Virus record (IMG/VR): IMGVR_UViG_3300025300_000077
Location: 1-27,723 of that record
DNA from: a virus
Direction: 5' to 3' (one strand)
DNA length: 27,723 nucleotides
Each line of letters begins with the position of its first letter. Positions within the stretch are counted from its first letter, which is position 1. The notes below the pieces were generated by a model. The model saw only the letters and a program-made list of their open reading frames with translations. It was not told the origin of the DNA and made no database searches. Both the position numbers and the translations under genes were made by a program. This document shows positions 27,307 through 27,723 of the stretch, piece after piece.

Positions 27307-27723
27307 ATGACAAACGCAATTACGATTGAGCAGACTTGGAAACTGAACCCAGGTAAAGATGATTGGGATCATCTTGGTTATAAGACGATCACCGTCCACA
27401 CGATATATTTGTCGCGAGTGAGGGTGCGGCCAGATTACATGGCTGACAATCGGCGTATGCGGTGGGCAACTGTAACCAGAATCCTCTTCAATCTGGGAAA
27501 TGAGGGACACCACTGGAAAGGTAAATCTTTGGCAGAACGGTGGGAAATTATTCGCGGCATAGAAAAACGCTGGTTCCCGCAAGTATGGCCCCGTCCAAAA
27601 ATTCATATTTACGAATATGCGGGCATTGCAACGTGCGATGGTGAATTGGACACATTCTTTGATTGGGATGATTTTCAAGAACTGCTGTCATACGACGTGT
27701 ATTCGCCAGTGAAGTCCAAGACC
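27307..27723 (+). CDS. Unknown rightward protein, 3' end beyond window (139 aa visible)
   Basis: Open from ATG 27307 to the window edge without a stop. AGAGGAG lies about 9 nt upstream, and a near-ideal promoter ends about 60 bases before it. I do not recognise the family. The visible part is soluble, Trp-rich and mixed charge (WKLNPGKDDWDHLGYKTITV, RVRVRPDYMADNRRMRWATV, EIIRGIEKRWFPQVWPRPKI, FDWDDFQELL), with no membrane segment, HTH or metal cluster. It is divergently paired with the ribbon-helix-helix operon, which suggests an early or regulatory gene. Confidence 0.7.
   Translation, partial: MTNAITIEQTWKLNPGKDDWDHLGYKTITVHTIYLSRVRVRPDYMADNRRMRWATVTRILFNLGNEGHHWKGKSLAERWEIIRGIEKRWFPQVWPRPKIHIYEYAGIATCDGELDTFFDWDDFQELLSYDVYSPVKSKT

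Noticed and set aside
27304-27678. 124-codon leftward frame at the right edge
   Set aside because: It lies opposite the rightward gene at 27307, which has a near-ideal promoter and AGAGGAG. The leftward frame has neither, and its composition is atypical.
1-27723. Diversity-generating retroelement, expected by analogy with BPP-1
   Set aside because: No reverse transcriptase motif (YxDD) or template/variable repeat pair was seen, although the tail fibre's variable end is outside the window.
1-27723. CRISPR array or tRNA genes
   Set aside because: No regularly spaced direct repeats and no cloverleaf with a T-loop GTTCRA-type signature was noticed on either strand.

Overview
The window is a contiguous piece of a tailed, short-tailed (podovirus-type) phage genome. 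No ribosomal, tRNA, transposase or bacterial housekeeping gene is visible. The late genes follow the order seen in BPP-1/T7-like podoviruses: large terminase, gp13-like GNAT protein, small conserved proteins, head-tail connector (portal), Bbp19-like protein, scaffold, major capsid protein, a decoration-type protein, tail tubular proteins A and B, four internal-virion (ejection) proteins, and a tail fibre cut by the left window edge. The host cannot be read directly. A DUF6456-like protein (a family common in Alphaproteobacteria), moderate GC and tail modules common in aquatic metagenomic phages make an aquatic alphaproteobacterial host plausible, but this is inference.

Layout, right to left on the minus strand. 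(1) 27723-23173: a divergent control region (27213-27281) feeds a leftward operon of a ribbon-helix-helix regulator, a DUF1064 nuclease, two small zinc-ribbon proteins, a conserved hypothetical protein, a DUF1376 replication protein with an overlapping partner, an SSB-like DUF3127 protein, a DUF6456-like protein and a small-terminase-like protein. A rightward gene leaves the window at the right edge. (2) 21055-23207: a plus-strand island with a sigma70-like promoter, two 33-aa single-membrane-span peptides, small unknown proteins, a cysteine-rich Gp88-family protein and an XRE-type HTH protein, closed by a terminator. Three transcription/translation starts in the island carry the same GGGC-N6-GCCC leader hairpin. 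(3) 20724-21054: a gene-free switch region with palindromes. (4) 20723-15027: a leftward packaging block with a DNA methyltransferase-like protein, a basic protein, a 2-oxoglutarate/Fe(II) oxygenase, a zinc ribbon, terminase, GNAT-like protein, five small proteins and the portal. (5) 14906-12311: capsid assembly block ending in a strong minus-strand terminator. (6) 12304-11758: an isolated plus-strand gene between two 30-nt inverted repeats, with its own extended -10 promoter, lying against the late operon. (7) 11593-1: tail and ejection proteins.

Most leftward genes are translationally coupled (ATGA, TAATG or TGATG junctions, or overlaps). The regulatory interest is in the elements that oppose the late operon: the inverted-repeat cassette at 11.8-12.3 kb, a probable small RNA at 14.96-15.03 kb with promoter and UUCG-loop terminator, the hairpin-leader island at 21-23 kb, and two face-to-face promoters at 27.2 kb that share an 8-bp palindrome with the island promoter. 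No integrase, DNA polymerase, RNA polymerase or recognisable lysis gene lies in the window, so lifestyle cannot be decided from it.
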